A DNA stretch of 52,142 nucleotides, taken from JAYEKL01 sp034660995. GTDB taxonomy: Bacteria; Patescibacteriota; Minisyncoccia; JAHIHE01; JAGLIN01. Shown in pieces: positions 24,828-33,974 of the stretch. The notes below the pieces were generated by a model. It had not been told where the DNA came from. It saw only the letters and a program-made list of their open reading frames with translations, and ran no database searches. Made by a program: the position numbers and the translations under genes. Positions within the stretch are counted from its first letter, which is position 1. Every line of letters begins with the position of its first letter. Location: contig JAYEKL010000063.1 of the NCBI GenBank assembly GCA_034660995.1, forward strand, positions 1 to 52,142, given 5' to 3'.

Positions 24828-25718
24828 ATGACAAGCGGACAGCGAAAAATAAAAAAAGCATTTATTGTTTTAATAATTTTGTCTTTTTTAATTGTTACTT
24901 ATAAAATAATTTTTCCAAAAGTTCCTGAACCGTGTTTTAATGGAGTTTTCGATATTGGAGAAGAGAAGGTTGATTGTGGGGGATTTTGTACTAAAGAATG
25001 TCCTCCGCCTCTAACACCTCCGAATGTTGATGAGATTGAAGTTGAGTGGGTAGAATTTATAAAGGATGGTGATGATAACTATGATTTAATTGCGAAAATT
25101 ACAAATAAAAATTCTTCTTGGGGTATTTCTTCAATGAATTATATATTTGTAATTTATGGTGACAATAATAAAATAGTAAGAACGTCAAAAAATGAAACTT
25201 ATATAATGCCAAAAGGATTTTTAAAAGAAAAAGGAGCAAAATATATAATTGAGGATAATTATAAATCGGATTTTGATATTAAGAAAGTTGACATTAAACT
25301 ATCTAAATATAATTGGAAAGAAATAAAAGATCCACGAGATCTTTCTGATTTTGGTGCGAAAATTATAAATGTTAAAGATAAAAAAAGTGGGTTTGTCACA
25401 GATGGGTCAGGGTTCTACTATGTGTTTGGGGTGACTAAAAATACTTCTAAATACAGTTTTTATAGGGTTGACATTGATGTTATTATATATGACACAAGTG
25501 GTAAGCCACTTGCAGTTGGAAAAACAAATCAATGGACTGTGCCTGGTGGAGAAGGATGGGAATTCAAAATTTTTTGGAATGAGCCGTTTTTAGAGAATGT
25601 TAATCGTTCTGATTACAATATTGAACAGATTGATTATGAAGCTCAAACAAATATTTTTGATTCAGAGAACTTTATGAAAGATTTTGGAACTGGAGAGAAA
25701 TATATGACTCCAATGTAG
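24828..25718 (+). CDS. Single-pass membrane protein with a 'C-NG-DCGG-C' motif, function unknown
   Basis: 296 residues. Short basic N-terminus, one TM helix (about 9-29), then the Cys motif 'CFNGVFDIGEEKVDCGGFC' with 'KECPPP', a pattern recurrent in surface proteins of CPR bacteria and some archaea. The remainder is strand-rich with two similar halves ('AKITNKNSSWGISSMNYIFV', 'GVTKNTSKYSFYRVDIDVII'), like tandem Ig-like or FxLYD-type domains outside the membrane. rodA lies 310 bp downstream, across a family A repeat. I do not recognise a function. Confidence 0.7.
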   Translation: MTSGQRKIKKAFIVLIILSFLIVTYKIIFPKVPEPCFNGVFDIGEEKVDCGGFCTKECPPPLTPPNVDEIEVEWVEFIKDGDDNYDLIAKITNKNSSWGISSMNYIFVIYGDNNKIVRTSKNETYIMPKGFLKEKGAKYIIEDNYKSDFDIKKVDIKLSKYNWKEIKDPRDLSDFGAKIINVKDKKSGFVTDGSGFYYVFGVTKNTSKYSFYRVDIDVIIYDTSGKPLAVGKTNQWTVPGGEGWEFKIFWNEPFLENVNRSDYNIEQIDYEAQTNIFDSENFMKDFGTGEKYMTPM

Positions 25719-25721
25719 AAA

Positions 25722-26022
25722 TTAGTGTTAAGTATTAAGTATTAAGGTTTTTGTTGCATGAATATTTGAATTTAACTTATTTGAACCATTTTTGCAAATT
25801 AATATTTTTTTAAAAATTGCTTAAACAAACTAGGATTTATTATTCATATAATAAAGTAAATAAAGTCTGCTGATTTTTTTATAATTCCCCTCTAGAGAGG
25901 GGGTTGGGGGTGTGTTAAAAAGCTTGTTACACACCCCTTGCCCCTCTCAAGAGGGGAATAATCGGTAGTCCCTAAGTATAAAATATTAGGCTTAATACTT
26001 GATACTAAATACTTAATACTAA
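25722..26022. repeat. Intergenic region before rodA with repeat family A copy 4 and family C fragments
   Basis: 25865-25959 is a full family A unit ('GTCTGCTGATTTTTTTATAA' to 'CTCAAGAGGGGAAT'). 25722-25746 and 25988-26021 are TATTAAG/CTTAATACT family C fragments in opposite orientation on either side of it. Confidence 0.9.
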
Positions 26023-26028
26023 TCCGTG

Positions 26029-27144
26029 ATGAATTTCAATCCATTCGGGAAAATAGATAAAATATTGTTTATTGCTGTTGTAATTTTAATCTCTATAGGC
26101 TTAATAATAATTTTTAGTACATCCTATAGTTCTACCGGAACGGATTTTATGAATTTCAGAAAGCAATTTGTTTTTTCGGTGTTTGGAATTTTTTTAATGA
26201 TGGGCGCAAGTTTTTTTGACTATAGAGCATTAAAAAACTATACAGGTATTTTTTATATTTCTGCCTGTTTTATTTTATTTGCAGTCTTGTTTTTCGGATC
26301 ATCAATTCGAGGTACGACTAGTTGGTTTAGCCTTGGTTCTTTTAATTTTCAACCTGCTGAATTTGTAAAAATAGTTGTTATAATTATAATGGCAAAATAT
26401 CTTGCTAAAGAAAATAATTTTTTTAATAATTTTAAAAAAATAATAATTTCTGGGATATATATATTTTTACCTGTTTCGCTTATTCTTTTTCAACCTGATT
26501 TTGGTAGTGCTCTGGTTTTGATTTTTATTTGGTTCTCTATGCTTTTTGTGGCTGGAGTAAACAAGAAATATATGATGTCAGTTTTGTTTGTCGGATTATT
26601 ATTATTTACGGCTAGTTGGTCATATACCTTAGAAGATTATCAAAAAGATAGAATTACAACCTTTATTAATCCTCAATCAGATCCGTACGGAGCTGGATAC
26701 AATGTTATTCAGTCAGTGATAGCAACAGGTTCTGGAAGAATTTGGGGTAAGGGCTTGGGATATGGTTCGCAAAGTCAGTTAAATTTTCTTCCTGAAAAAC
26801 ATACAGATTTTATTTTTGCTGTTGTTGCCGAAGAGATGGGTTTTATAGGAGTTTTATTTGTTTTTGGACTTTTTGGAATTATTTTTTATCGTCTTTTTAA
26901 AATTGTTCGTGAATCACAAAATAATTTTGGAAAGTTATTAGTTTTAGGAATAATACTTACGCTTGTGTTTCATATAGTTATAAATACTGGAATGAATATG
27001 GGTATTATGCCTGTGACTGGAATTCCACTTCCTTTTATAAGCTACGGCGGAAGTTCGCTTATAAGCTTTTTAATTATGATAGGGTTATCTCAAAGCGTCT
27101 ATATAAAAGGAATAGGGTATAAAATTGAGAAAGAAGATTCATAG
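26029..27144 (+). CDS. rodA: SEDS-family peptidoglycan polymerase RodA/FtsW
   Basis: About 371 residues with ten predicted TM helices. SEDS signatures: 'SLGSFNFQPAEFVKI', 'LILFQPDFGSALVLIFIW', 'WGKGLGYGSQSQLNFLPEKH', 'TDFIFAVVAEEMGFIG' and the C-terminal 'GIPLPFISYGGSSLISFLI'. The Asp in 'FQPDFG' region and the 'HTDFIFAV' loop are those tied to glycosyltransferase activity. RodA (elongation) is favoured over FtsW by the 'RGTTSWF' and 'INTGMNMGIMPVTG' forms, but no cognate PBP is adjacent. ATG at 26029 chosen over the overlapping GTG at 26026. Confidence 0.93.
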   Translation: MNFNPFGKIDKILFIAVVILISIGLIIIFSTSYSSTGTDFMNFRKQFVFSVFGIFLMMGASFFDYRALKNYTGIFYISACFILFAVLFFGSSIRGTTSWFSLGSFNFQPAEFVKIVVIIIMAKYLAKENNFFNNFKKIIISGIYIFLPVSLILFQPDFGSALVLIFIWFSMLFVAGVNKKYMMSVLFVGLLLFTASWSYTLEDYQKDRITTFINPQSDPYGAGYNVIQSVIATGSGRIWGKGLGYGSQSQLNFLPEKHTDFIFAVVAEEMGFIGVLFVFGLFGIIFYRLFKIVRESQNNFGKLLVLGIILTLVFHIVINTGMNMGIMPVTGIPLPFISYGGSSLISFLIMIGLSQSVYIKGIGYKIEKEDS

Positions 27145-27262
27145 ATAATTGTTATATTGTTAAATTGTTGTTCTGTTTACTGGTTTAGGAGCAGAGTTTT
27201 TTTATGTATTCTGATAACCCACAATTTCTAATCCCTAATTTCTAGTTTACACGCTCAGTCTC

Positions 27263-27291
27263 TTGACATAATCTTATTTATAGTGTACGAT
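27263..27291 (+). promoter_or_regulatory. Promoter of the fibronectin-III surface protein
   Basis: TTGACA (27263-27268), 17-bp spacer, TACGAT (27286-27291), 28 bp before the ATG. Confidence 0.65.
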
Positions 27292-27319
27292 AAATCGTTA
27301 TTCTTAACGAATTAATATT

Positions 27320-30061
27320 ATGAAAAAAGTTTTTAAATTGGTAATATTTTTAGTTTTAGTGGTTTTAATATGTAATACTGCTAAAGCTGTTAATATAGTT
27401 CCTTCTGCTATTATAGGGAATACTATTCAAGATGAAAATGATACTATTGTTATCACTTTTAATGAGTCAGTAACAGCTGCAGATGGAAATTGGTCTAGTA
27501 ATGAGTTTACTTCTATTAAGAGTCCAATCGGAGTGTCTTTATCTTTGACTAACGCATCTTTTGCTTATAGTGGCAATGTTTTAACAATTACACTGGATTT
27601 AAATACGGATAACGCCTATCTTAAAAATGGAAATATTATTGCTGTAACTCCCGCTCTAGAAGCTATAGTTGACAGTACTTCTAATTTTTTACCAAATAAT
27701 GAAGTACGAGGAACAATGGCAGTAACTGGAGATACTAGCGCTCCAATGGTAGCTTTGACTTATGACCCAGATAGAATAGTGGAATATACTGATTTTATAA
27801 CCATAACTGCAACTTTTAGTGAGAGCTTGGAAGAATCTTCTCCATGTCCGTCAATTGCAATTAATACAGAAGGAGATGGAAGTCTAAGCAGTACAAATAT
27901 GTCTAAGGTTTCTGAAACGGTTTGGACATATATCTGGGAAGTCCCAAATGGTATTGACGAAAATGGAGTTGCTACTATTAATATTAATGCTACTGACTTA
28001 GCTGGAAATTATAGTCAAGTTGCTGCAAATAACACAAGAAATGTTAGTAATAGTTATGATGCGGTCAGTCCCAATATTATTGATGATTTGGAAGTTTATG
28101 CCACTACTAGCAACACTGCGACTTTAATTTGGAAGGCGCCGGGAGATGATGGTGATATTGGCGTAGCCTCAAATTATGATATTAGATATGCATTATCGCA
28201 AGCTGAAATTTTGAATTGGTATGCTGCCACTCAGGTTAATAATGAGCCAAAACCTCAAATTGCCGGAACAAATCAAACTATAACTGTAACTAATCTTGAT
28301 TCAGACGCGACCTATTATTTTGCTATAAGAACTTCAGACGAAGCGTTAAATATATCGTCACTGTCCAATATTGCTGATGGAATTACGCTAAAACCGTTAG
28401 ACGAGACTGCTCCAGATGTTGTGACAGATCTAATAGTTTCTTATGTTACTTCAAATTCTGCTGTTTTAAGCTGGATAGCGCCGGGAGATGATCGTGATAT
28501 TGGAACTGCAACGAGCTATGATATTAGATATTCATCTTCGCGTTTGTCAACTTTAAATTGGTATGCCGCGACACAAATTAACAACGAACCACAACCGCAA
28601 ATTGCCGGAGCTAATCAAACTGTAACAGTAAACGGACTTGATGCTAATGCGACTTACCATTTCGCTATGAAAACTTATGATGAAGTAGAAAATGTTTCCG
28701 CAATATCTAACATAGTCAATGGTACTACCTTAGAGTTAGTAGATACTGTTACTCCTGATGTCATTACAAATTTAAAAGTTTCTCGTGTTACTTCAAACTC
28801 TGCTGTTTTAATTTGGACAGAGACTGGCGATGACGAGGATATTGGAACTGCTTCAAGCTATGATATTAGATATTCAGAAAAGCCTATTAACGAAGTTGTT
28901 TGGTCGTCTGCGAATAGACTTAATCGTTCGATTAATCCATACATTGATGGGGCAAATCAGACTGTTACTGTTACTGGACTTGATCCAGACACAATTTATT
29001 ATTTCGCCATAAAAGTTTCCGATGAAGCATCAAATGTTTCAGAGTTATCTAATATTGCAACAGGGACTACTTTAAAATATCTTGATAGAGTTGCGCCAGA
29101 AAGAGTGCGTGAATTTAATATAACAAGCTTATCAAAAATAAATAGCACTGCTGTTATAACATGGGTAAATCCTGCTAATAAGGATTTTTCTAATGTGTTA
29201 TTGATTAGAAGTGAAGATAAATATCCTTCACATATTGATGACGGAACTGTAATCTATAAAGGAAAAGGTAGTATTTTTAAAGATACTAAAACAGAAGATG
29301 AAAAAGTCTATTATTATAATATTTATTCTTTTGATAATGACGATAATTATTCATTACCAGCGCAGAAAGTGTTTTTTTCTAATAATACGCTTGTAAAAAA
29401 ACGCTATGAAGATAAAATTTATGTCGTGATTAACAGTGAAAAGCGCTGGATTCCAACGCCGGGAGTATTTAATAGAAATAGATATAAATGGGAAAATATT
29501 TATGAATTTTATGATAATATTATTGATACTATAAAAACTGGTGAACATATAGAGGATGATGAAGAAATAAAACTTGTTAAAAGTATGAACAGTTCGCGAG
29601 TTTATCTTATCAAAGGATACAGAAAAATATGGATTAAGACTATGAACGCATTTGTTGGCAGTGGATATGAATGGAAAAATATTATTGATATGGATATAAA
29701 CGAGATAAGGGCTCACAATGATATAAAATTAATAAAGGAAGAGAATGATTATCGTATTTATTATGTTCATAGTGAAATTGGAATGAAAAGACTTATTCCA
29801 AATATGATAACGTTTTTGTCGTATCCTTCAAGTAAGTGGGAAGATATTGAAATAGTAAGTAGAGCAATAGCGGATAGTTATGAAAATATAAATCTAATTA
29901 GAAGATTTGATGATTGTAATGTTTATCTTCTTGAGAATGGAGTTAAAAGACGTATTATGTCGCAAGAGGTTTTCAATGCAATGGGTTTTGATTGGAATAA
30001 AATAGCGGAAATAAATAATACCGAATTTAGCCAATACGAAACAGGTCAGAGTATTTATTAG
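27320..30061 (+). CDS. Secreted/surface protein with fibronectin type III domains and C-terminal repeats
   Basis: 913 residues. Signal peptide 1-23 (MKKVFKLVIF..., cleavage near AKA). Residues 24-240 look like two bacterial Ig-like domains ('FNESVTAADGNW', 'ATFSESLEESSP'). Three near-identical fibronectin III domains follow (about 247-357, 361-472, 475-587), each with 'GDD.DIG', 'YDIRY' and a 'YYFAI.T.DE' strand, then a degenerate fourth (589-690). The C-terminus has four ~50-residue repeats (697-745, 758-803, 811-858, 866-913) with 'VYLI..G.KR.I....F...G..W..I'. No sortase or cell-wall anchor seen. A role in surface attachment to a host cell is plausible but inferred. Own promoter. Confidence 0.85.
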   Translation: MKKVFKLVIFLVLVVLICNTAKAVNIVPSAIIGNTIQDENDTIVITFNESVTAADGNWSSNEFTSIKSPIGVSLSLTNASFAYSGNVLTITLDLNTDNAYLKNGNIIAVTPALEAIVDSTSNFLPNNEVRGTMAVTGDTSAPMVALTYDPDRIVEYTDFITITATFSESLEESSPCPSIAINTEGDGSLSSTNMSKVSETVWTYIWEVPNGIDENGVATININATDLAGNYSQVAANNTRNVSNSYDAVSPNIIDDLEVYATTSNTATLIWKAPGDDGDIGVASNYDIRYALSQAEILNWYAATQVNNEPKPQIAGTNQTITVTNLDSDATYYFAIRTSDEALNISSLSNIADGITLKPLDETAPDVVTDLIVSYVTSNSAVLSWIAPGDDRDIGTATSYDIRYSSSRLSTLNWYAATQINNEPQPQIAGANQTVTVNGLDANATYHFAMKTYDEVENVSAISNIVNGTTLELVDTVTPDVITNLKVSRVTSNSAVLIWTETGDDEDIGTASSYDIRYSEKPINEVVWSSANRLNRSINPYIDGANQTVTVTGLDPDTIYYFAIKVSDEASNVSELSNIATGTTLKYLDRVAPERVREFNITSLSKINSTAVITWVNPANKDFSNVLLIRSEDKYPSHIDDGTVIYKGKGSIFKDTKTEDEKVYYYNIYSFDNDDNYSLPAQKVFFSNNTLVKKRYEDKIYVVINSEKRWIPTPGVFNRNRYKWENIYEFYDNIIDTIKTGEHIEDDEEIKLVKSMNSSRVYLIKGYRKIWIKTMNAFVGSGYEWKNIIDMDINEIRAHNDIKLIKEENDYRIYYVHSEIGMKRLIPNMITFLSYPSSKWEDIEIVSRAIADSYENINLIRRFDDCNVYLLENGVKRRIMSQEVFNAMGFDWNKIAEINNTEFSQYETGQSIY

Positions 30062-30438
30062 AGACTAGAAATATAGTTTTAGATTGTAGAAAAACGTTTT
30101 TGTCATCTCAATCCGCCGGCTGGCGGAGAGAGATCTATAAGCTAAACAAGTCTCATTTAAACCTTTCTTATTTCCTGTATAGTATAGCTTACAGACCTGC
30201 CTGTCCGGCAGGCAGGTTTCTCACCCTATCGGGATTTGAAATGACAGTTACAAAAACTTGTCATCTCGACTGGAGCGATAGCGAATCTCGAAAAAATGCG
30301 TTGATGTCATCTCGACTGGAGCGATAGCGGAATGGAGAGATCTGTGAACTGATTAAATCTCACATAGCATAGTTCTTAAATTTCTCACCCTATCGGGATT
30401 CGAAATGACAGTTATGAAAAGTGTTCTTTTACACCCTA
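30062..30438. repeat. Repeat family B pair
   Basis: Two inverted units: about 30100-30252 (includes the palindrome 'CCTGCCTGTCCGGCAGGCAG') and 30259-30412 ('TGTCATCTCGACTGGAGCGA' to 'TCGGGATTCGAAATGACA'). Each unit has TGTCATYTCGA ends in opposite orientation. The open frame at 30100-30327 is translated repeat. Confidence 0.88.
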
Positions 30439-30472
30439 AGTCTATTTTGCAACGGCCGTTGCAAAATAGACT
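30439..30472. repeat. Perfect 34-bp loop-less palindrome
   Basis: AGTCTATTTTGCAACGG is followed by its exact reverse complement, centred on CGGCCG. It lies between two plus-strand genes and 30 bp before a separate terminator. Confidence 0.9.
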
Positions 30473-30503
30473 ATATTTATGAAAGTTTTGGGTATAAAGC
30501 AAT

Positions 30504-30530
30504 AAAAGACGATTATGAATCGTCTTTTTT
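30504..30530 (+). terminator. Terminator upstream of glyS
   Basis: AAAAGACGATT - ATG - AATCGTCTTTT plus TT. It would end transcription from the surface-protein gene and isolate glyS. Confidence 0.85.
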
Positions 30531-30532
30531 GT

Positions 30533-30561
30533 TTTACAATAACGATAGTTTGTGCTATTGT
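30533..30561 (+). promoter_or_regulatory. Promoter of glyS
   Basis: TTTACA (30533-30538), 17-bp spacer, TATTGT (30556-30561), 43 bp before the ATG. Confidence 0.65.
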
Positions 30562-30604
30562 GAAAACGTTGTATGATTAAAATTAATTCAATATATCAAA
30601 AAAT

Positions 30605-31996
30605 ATGACACAAAAAAACGAAGATTTAATGGACAAAATAGTTTCACTTGCTAAAAGAAGAGGTTTTGTTTTTTCTGGAAGCGAAATTTATGGCGGTTTG
30701 GCGAATACTTGGGATTACGGACCTGTCGGGGTTGAATTGAAAAATAACATCAAGCAGGTTTGGTGGAAGTTTTTTGTTAAGAGTAGAGAAGATGTTGTCG
30801 GAATAGACGCTGCGATCTTAATGAATAGTCGTGTTTGGAAAACATCTGGGCATGTGGCTGGATTTAACGATGCTCTTGTTGACTGTCGGGCTTGTAAAGC
30901 AAGAATCAGAGTTGATCATTTAATTGAAGACAGTTTGAATATGAAGGCTGAAGGGATGACCACTGAAGATATGACGAAATTAATAGAAGAAAATGATATT
31001 AAGTGTCCAGTTTGTGGAAAAAAAGATTTTACAGATGCCAGAAAATTTGGTCTTATGTTTAAAACTTATCAGGGAGTGACGGAAGAAGATAAAAATATAA
31101 TTTATCTTCGTCCTGAAACAGCGCAGGCGATGTTCGTAAATTTTAAAAATGTTTTAAATTCTACACACAAAAAAATTCCATTTGGCATAGCGCAAATTGG
31201 GAAAGCATTTCGCAATGAAATAACACCTGGAAATTTTATTTTTAGAACAGTTGAATTTGAGCAGATGGAACTTGAGTATTTTATTGATGAAAAGAATTGG
31301 GAAGAATCGTTTAAATATTGGCAAAAAGAAATGGCAAGTTGGCTTGATCATATTGGCATAAAAAAAGAAAATTATTCAATAAGAGAGCATGATAAAGACG
31401 AGCTTTCGCATTATAGTAAAAAGACAATTGATTTTGAATACGATTTTCCATTTGGAACAAAAGAGCTTTATGGACTTGCGTATCGGACTAATTTTGATCT
31501 AACAAGTCATCAAAATTCAAGCGGGCAAAATATGGAATATTTTGATACAGAAGGTAATAGAAAATATATCCCACATGTTATTGAGCCGACATTCGGAGTT
31601 GATAGAACTATTCTCGCGGCAATGGTTGATGCTTATTGCGAGGAAGAAGTATCAACGGCAAATGAAAAAACAGAGACACGAGTGGTAATGAAATTCAATA
31701 AAAATATCGCGCCAGTAAAGGTCGCAATTCTGCCTCTTAGCAAAAAAGAAAATTTAAGCAAAAAGGCAAAATATATTTTTGATTTACTAAAGACAGAATT
31801 CGCCTGCCAATACGACGAATCACAAAGCATTGGCAAGCGCTACCGTCGACAAGATGAGATCGGCACGCCGTATTGTGTGACGGTTGATTTTGAGTCGTTA
31901 GAAGATGATGCGGTGACGGTGAGAGATAGAGATACGATGGAGCAGGAAAGGGTGAAAGTTGAGGAATTGGTAGGATGGTTGAAAGATGTTTTTTAG
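30605..31996 (+). CDS. glyS: Glycyl-tRNA synthetase, homodimeric (alpha2) type
   Basis: 463 residues, class II. Visible blocks: 'GSEIYGGLANTWDYGPVGVE', Cys pairs 'CRACKARI' and 'CPVCGKKD', motif 2 'GIAQIGKAFRNEITPGNFIF', motif 3-like 'IPHVIEPTFGVDRTILAAMV', and a C-terminal anticodon-binding domain with 'VAILPLSKKENLSKKAKYIF'. It charges tRNA-Gly with glycine. The C-terminal ~60 codons (31800-31990) have a second, frameshifted copy at 33773-33970. Confidence 0.97.
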   Translation: MTQKNEDLMDKIVSLAKRRGFVFSGSEIYGGLANTWDYGPVGVELKNNIKQVWWKFFVKSREDVVGIDAAILMNSRVWKTSGHVAGFNDALVDCRACKARIRVDHLIEDSLNMKAEGMTTEDMTKLIEENDIKCPVCGKKDFTDARKFGLMFKTYQGVTEEDKNIIYLRPETAQAMFVNFKNVLNSTHKKIPFGIAQIGKAFRNEITPGNFIFRTVEFEQMELEYFIDEKNWEESFKYWQKEMASWLDHIGIKKENYSIREHDKDELSHYSKKTIDFEYDFPFGTKELYGLAYRTNFDLTSHQNSSGQNMEYFDTEGNRKYIPHVIEPTFGVDRTILAAMVDAYCEEEVSTANEKTETRVVMKFNKNIAPVKVAILPLSKKENLSKKAKYIFDLLKTEFACQYDESQSIGKRYRRQDEIGTPYCVTVDFESLEDDAVTVRDRDTMEQERVKVEELVGWLKDVF

Positions 31997-32158
31997 AGTG
32001 TAAGTTTTTGGTTTCTTAGAGTTTTAGAGTCATTAAAATGTGTTAATGTCATTCAGTATGAAATAAATTCAGAGTCTGTCCTGAATTCAGTTCAGGAATG
32101 ACAACTATACTTTTCGATTAAATTGAAAACTTAATAATCATAATATAATATTAATATT
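31997..32158. repeat. Spacer after glyS with a degenerate family B unit
   Basis: 'GTCATTCAGTATGAAATAAA' ... 'GTTCAGGAATGACAACTATA' form weak inverted ends around 'CAGAGTCTGTCCTGAATTC'. The same variant is found at 34954-35112. Confidence 0.65.
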
Positions 32159-32293
32159 ATGAAGAAAGATAAAACATACTATATTTATATTATAGCAAAC
32201 ATTACTAACAATGTTTTGTATAATAGTAGAAAAATAATTTACATTGATGATCTGGAATTTAATTCGCAAGGCTGTTTTTGCCAGAAGAAGTAA
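32159..32293 (+). pseudogene. GIY-YIG endonuclease remnant (N-terminal fragment)
   Basis: Encodes MKKDKTYYIYIIANITNNVLY, which matches the N-terminus of the intact 96-residue GIY-YIG protein at 34654-34944 (YYIYITTNITNNVLYIG). Homology stops right at the 'VLYIG' point and continues as unrelated sequence to a stop at 32293, 44 codons in total. DNA identity in the shared part ('ACATTACTAACAATGTTTTG') is very high. A 16-bp sequence here (32227-32242) recurs at 33758-33773 beyond the ATPase gene. Confidence 0.8.
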
Positions 32294-32296
32294 AAA

Positions 32297-32324
32297 TTGA
32301 CTTCTTTCTAAAATTTAGTATAAT
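32297..32324 (+). promoter_or_regulatory. Promoter of the ATPase gene
   Basis: TTGACT (32297-32302), 16-bp spacer, TATAAT (32319-32324), 37 bp before the ATG. Confidence 0.65.
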
Positions 32325-32361
32325 TTAAATTAGGATAATCAGGATTAGGATAATTCAAATT

Positions 32362-33717
32362 ATGAAATTTATAAACAGGGAAAGAGAATTAGAAGCGATA
32401 AAGGAAAAATTAAATTCTGAGAATTTTGAATTTTATGTTATTTATGGGCGAAGAAGAATTGGCAAAACAGCTCTTTCTCTAATAAGTGTGAAAAATAAAA
32501 AAGCCATTTATTATCTAGCGACCGAAGAAAACAATTTGAGAAGATTCAAAGAAGTTGCTTCTAAATTAATTCCAGAAGTAAAATACGCCGAAGAAGATTT
32601 GGAAGCGATTTTTAGTTTTTTGAAAAATAAGACAATAATTATAGACGAGTTTCCAAATTTGATAAAAGAAAATCCAAAAGTTGTTTCGGAAATGCAAAGG
32701 ATTATAGACCTTGTCCTAAGGGAAACAAAAACGAAACTGGTTATTTTAGGGTCGTCTATATCTATGATGGAAAGCAAGGTTTTGAGCTATCGCTCTCCTT
32801 TGTATGGAAGAAAGACCGGACAGATAAAACTGAAACCTTTGAAATTTTCGCAAATGAGAAAGTTTTTTCCCAAAGCGTCCGCGGAGAGAGCGGTTGAAAT
32901 TTTCGGTTTTGCCGACGGAGTTCCTTTTTATTTGGAAAAAACAAAGTATCCCTTTTGGAAATATTTGGATAAAGAATTAAAAAGCGTAGATAGCTTTTTA
33001 AAAACAGAAGTTGATTTTTTAATGAAATATGAATTTTCAGAAACAAGAACTTATAAAAAGATTTTAGAAGCGATTGCTCTTGGGAATACCAAGTCAGGTG
33101 AAATTAAAAATCAAATCGGATTTAAAAAAACAGATATAACTCCGTATTTAAAAAATTTAATAGAAACGGAGTTCATTGAAAGAGATGTTCCTCTCTTAGA
33201 ATCCGCAAAATCAAGAAAGGGAAGATATTATATCAAAGATAATTTTGTGAATTTTTGGTTTAAATTTATTTATCCAAATCGCAGTTTTATGGAAGAGGGA
33301 ATTTTTTCCGCTGGTGAAATAAAAGAAAAGTATAACGCTTATCTCGGCTTTGTTTTTGAAAAAATTTGCCGAGAATTCTTAATTGAAAAAAGGAAAAAAT
33401 TACCGGTTAATTTTTCAAAAATCGGTAGACAGTGGGGCGCGATTCCCGGCGCTGAAAAAAGAAAGAATCAATATGAAATTGATCTGCTTGCTTTAAACGA
33501 TAAAACAAAGCAAATTATTTTTATAGAATGCAAGTGGCAGAATTTAAGAAAAGGGCAAGCGAGAAATATTTTAGAAGAATTAAGAGAGAAAAGCGGTGTT
33601 ATTGAATGGAACAATAAAAAGCGGAAAGAATATTTCTGTTTAATGGCGAAGAAAATTGAAAATAAAAAAGAGCTGAGAAAAGAAGGATTTTTAGTTTTTG
33701 ATTTGGAGGATTTTTGA
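32362..33717 (+). CDS. Archaeal-type AAA/STAND-like ATPase with C-terminal DUF234-like nuclease-fold domain
   Basis: 451 residues. Starts FINRERELEAI, Walker A 'GRRRIGKTAL' (about 30-39), Walker B 'TIIIDEFPNLI' (about 92-102), sensor-like 'KLVILGSSISMME' (about 128-140), then a wHTH ('KSGEIKNQIGFKKTDITPYL'). The C-terminal part has 'YEIDLLAL' and 'IIFIECKWQ', the D...E-x-K pattern of PD-(D/E)xK-type folds in DUF234 proteins. Function in bacteria is unknown; such genes are often horizontally acquired. It sits between a GIY-YIG remnant and a duplicated glyS tail, flanked by a 16-bp direct repeat, and has its own promoter. Confidence 0.85.
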   Translation: MKFINRERELEAIKEKLNSENFEFYVIYGRRRIGKTALSLISVKNKKAIYYLATEENNLRRFKEVASKLIPEVKYAEEDLEAIFSFLKNKTIIIDEFPNLIKENPKVVSEMQRIIDLVLRETKTKLVILGSSISMMESKVLSYRSPLYGRKTGQIKLKPLKFSQMRKFFPKASAERAVEIFGFADGVPFYLEKTKYPFWKYLDKELKSVDSFLKTEVDFLMKYEFSETRTYKKILEAIALGNTKSGEIKNQIGFKKTDITPYLKNLIETEFIERDVPLLESAKSRKGRYYIKDNFVNFWFKFIYPNRSFMEEGIFSAGEIKEKYNAYLGFVFEKICREFLIEKRKKLPVNFSKIGRQWGAIPGAEKRKNQYEIDLLALNDKTKQIIFIECKWQNLRKGQARNILEELREKSGVIEWNNKKRKEYFCLMAKKIENKKELRKEGFLVFDLEDF

Positions 33718-33772
33718 TTTTTGTTAAAATATGTTTTCCAAATTGGAAAAAAAATGATAGAAAAATAATTTA

Positions 33773-33970
33773 CCTGCCAATATGACGAATCACAAAGCAT
33801 TGGTAAGCGCTATCGCCGTCAAGATGGAATTAGCACGCCCGTATTGTGTGATGATTGATTTTAAAAGTTTAGATGATAACGCAGTAACAGTGAGAGATAG
33901 AGATACGATGGAGCAGGAGAGGGTGGGGATTGGGGAGATAAAAAAATATTTAGAAGAAAAATTAAGATAG
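33773..33970 (+). pseudogene. Duplicated, frameshifted C-terminal fragment of glyS
   Basis: Aligns to 31802-31993 of intact glyS: 'CTGCCAATATGACGAATCAC', 'AAGCATTGGTAAGCGCTATC' and 'GAGATAGAGATACGATGGAG'. An extra base near 33828 ('ACGCCCGTATTG' against 'ACGCCGTATTG' in the parent) shifts the frame. The last 28 codons after the shift still read VTVRDRDTMEQERV. The final residues differ from intact glyS (KKYLEEKLR versus GWLKDVF), suggesting divergence between two glyS alleles rather than a fresh duplication. Confidence 0.82.
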
Positions 33971-33974
33971 ATGT

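Noticed and set aside
30100..30327. 75-codon plus-strand open frame
   Set aside because: It is translated repeat family B with no start signals.
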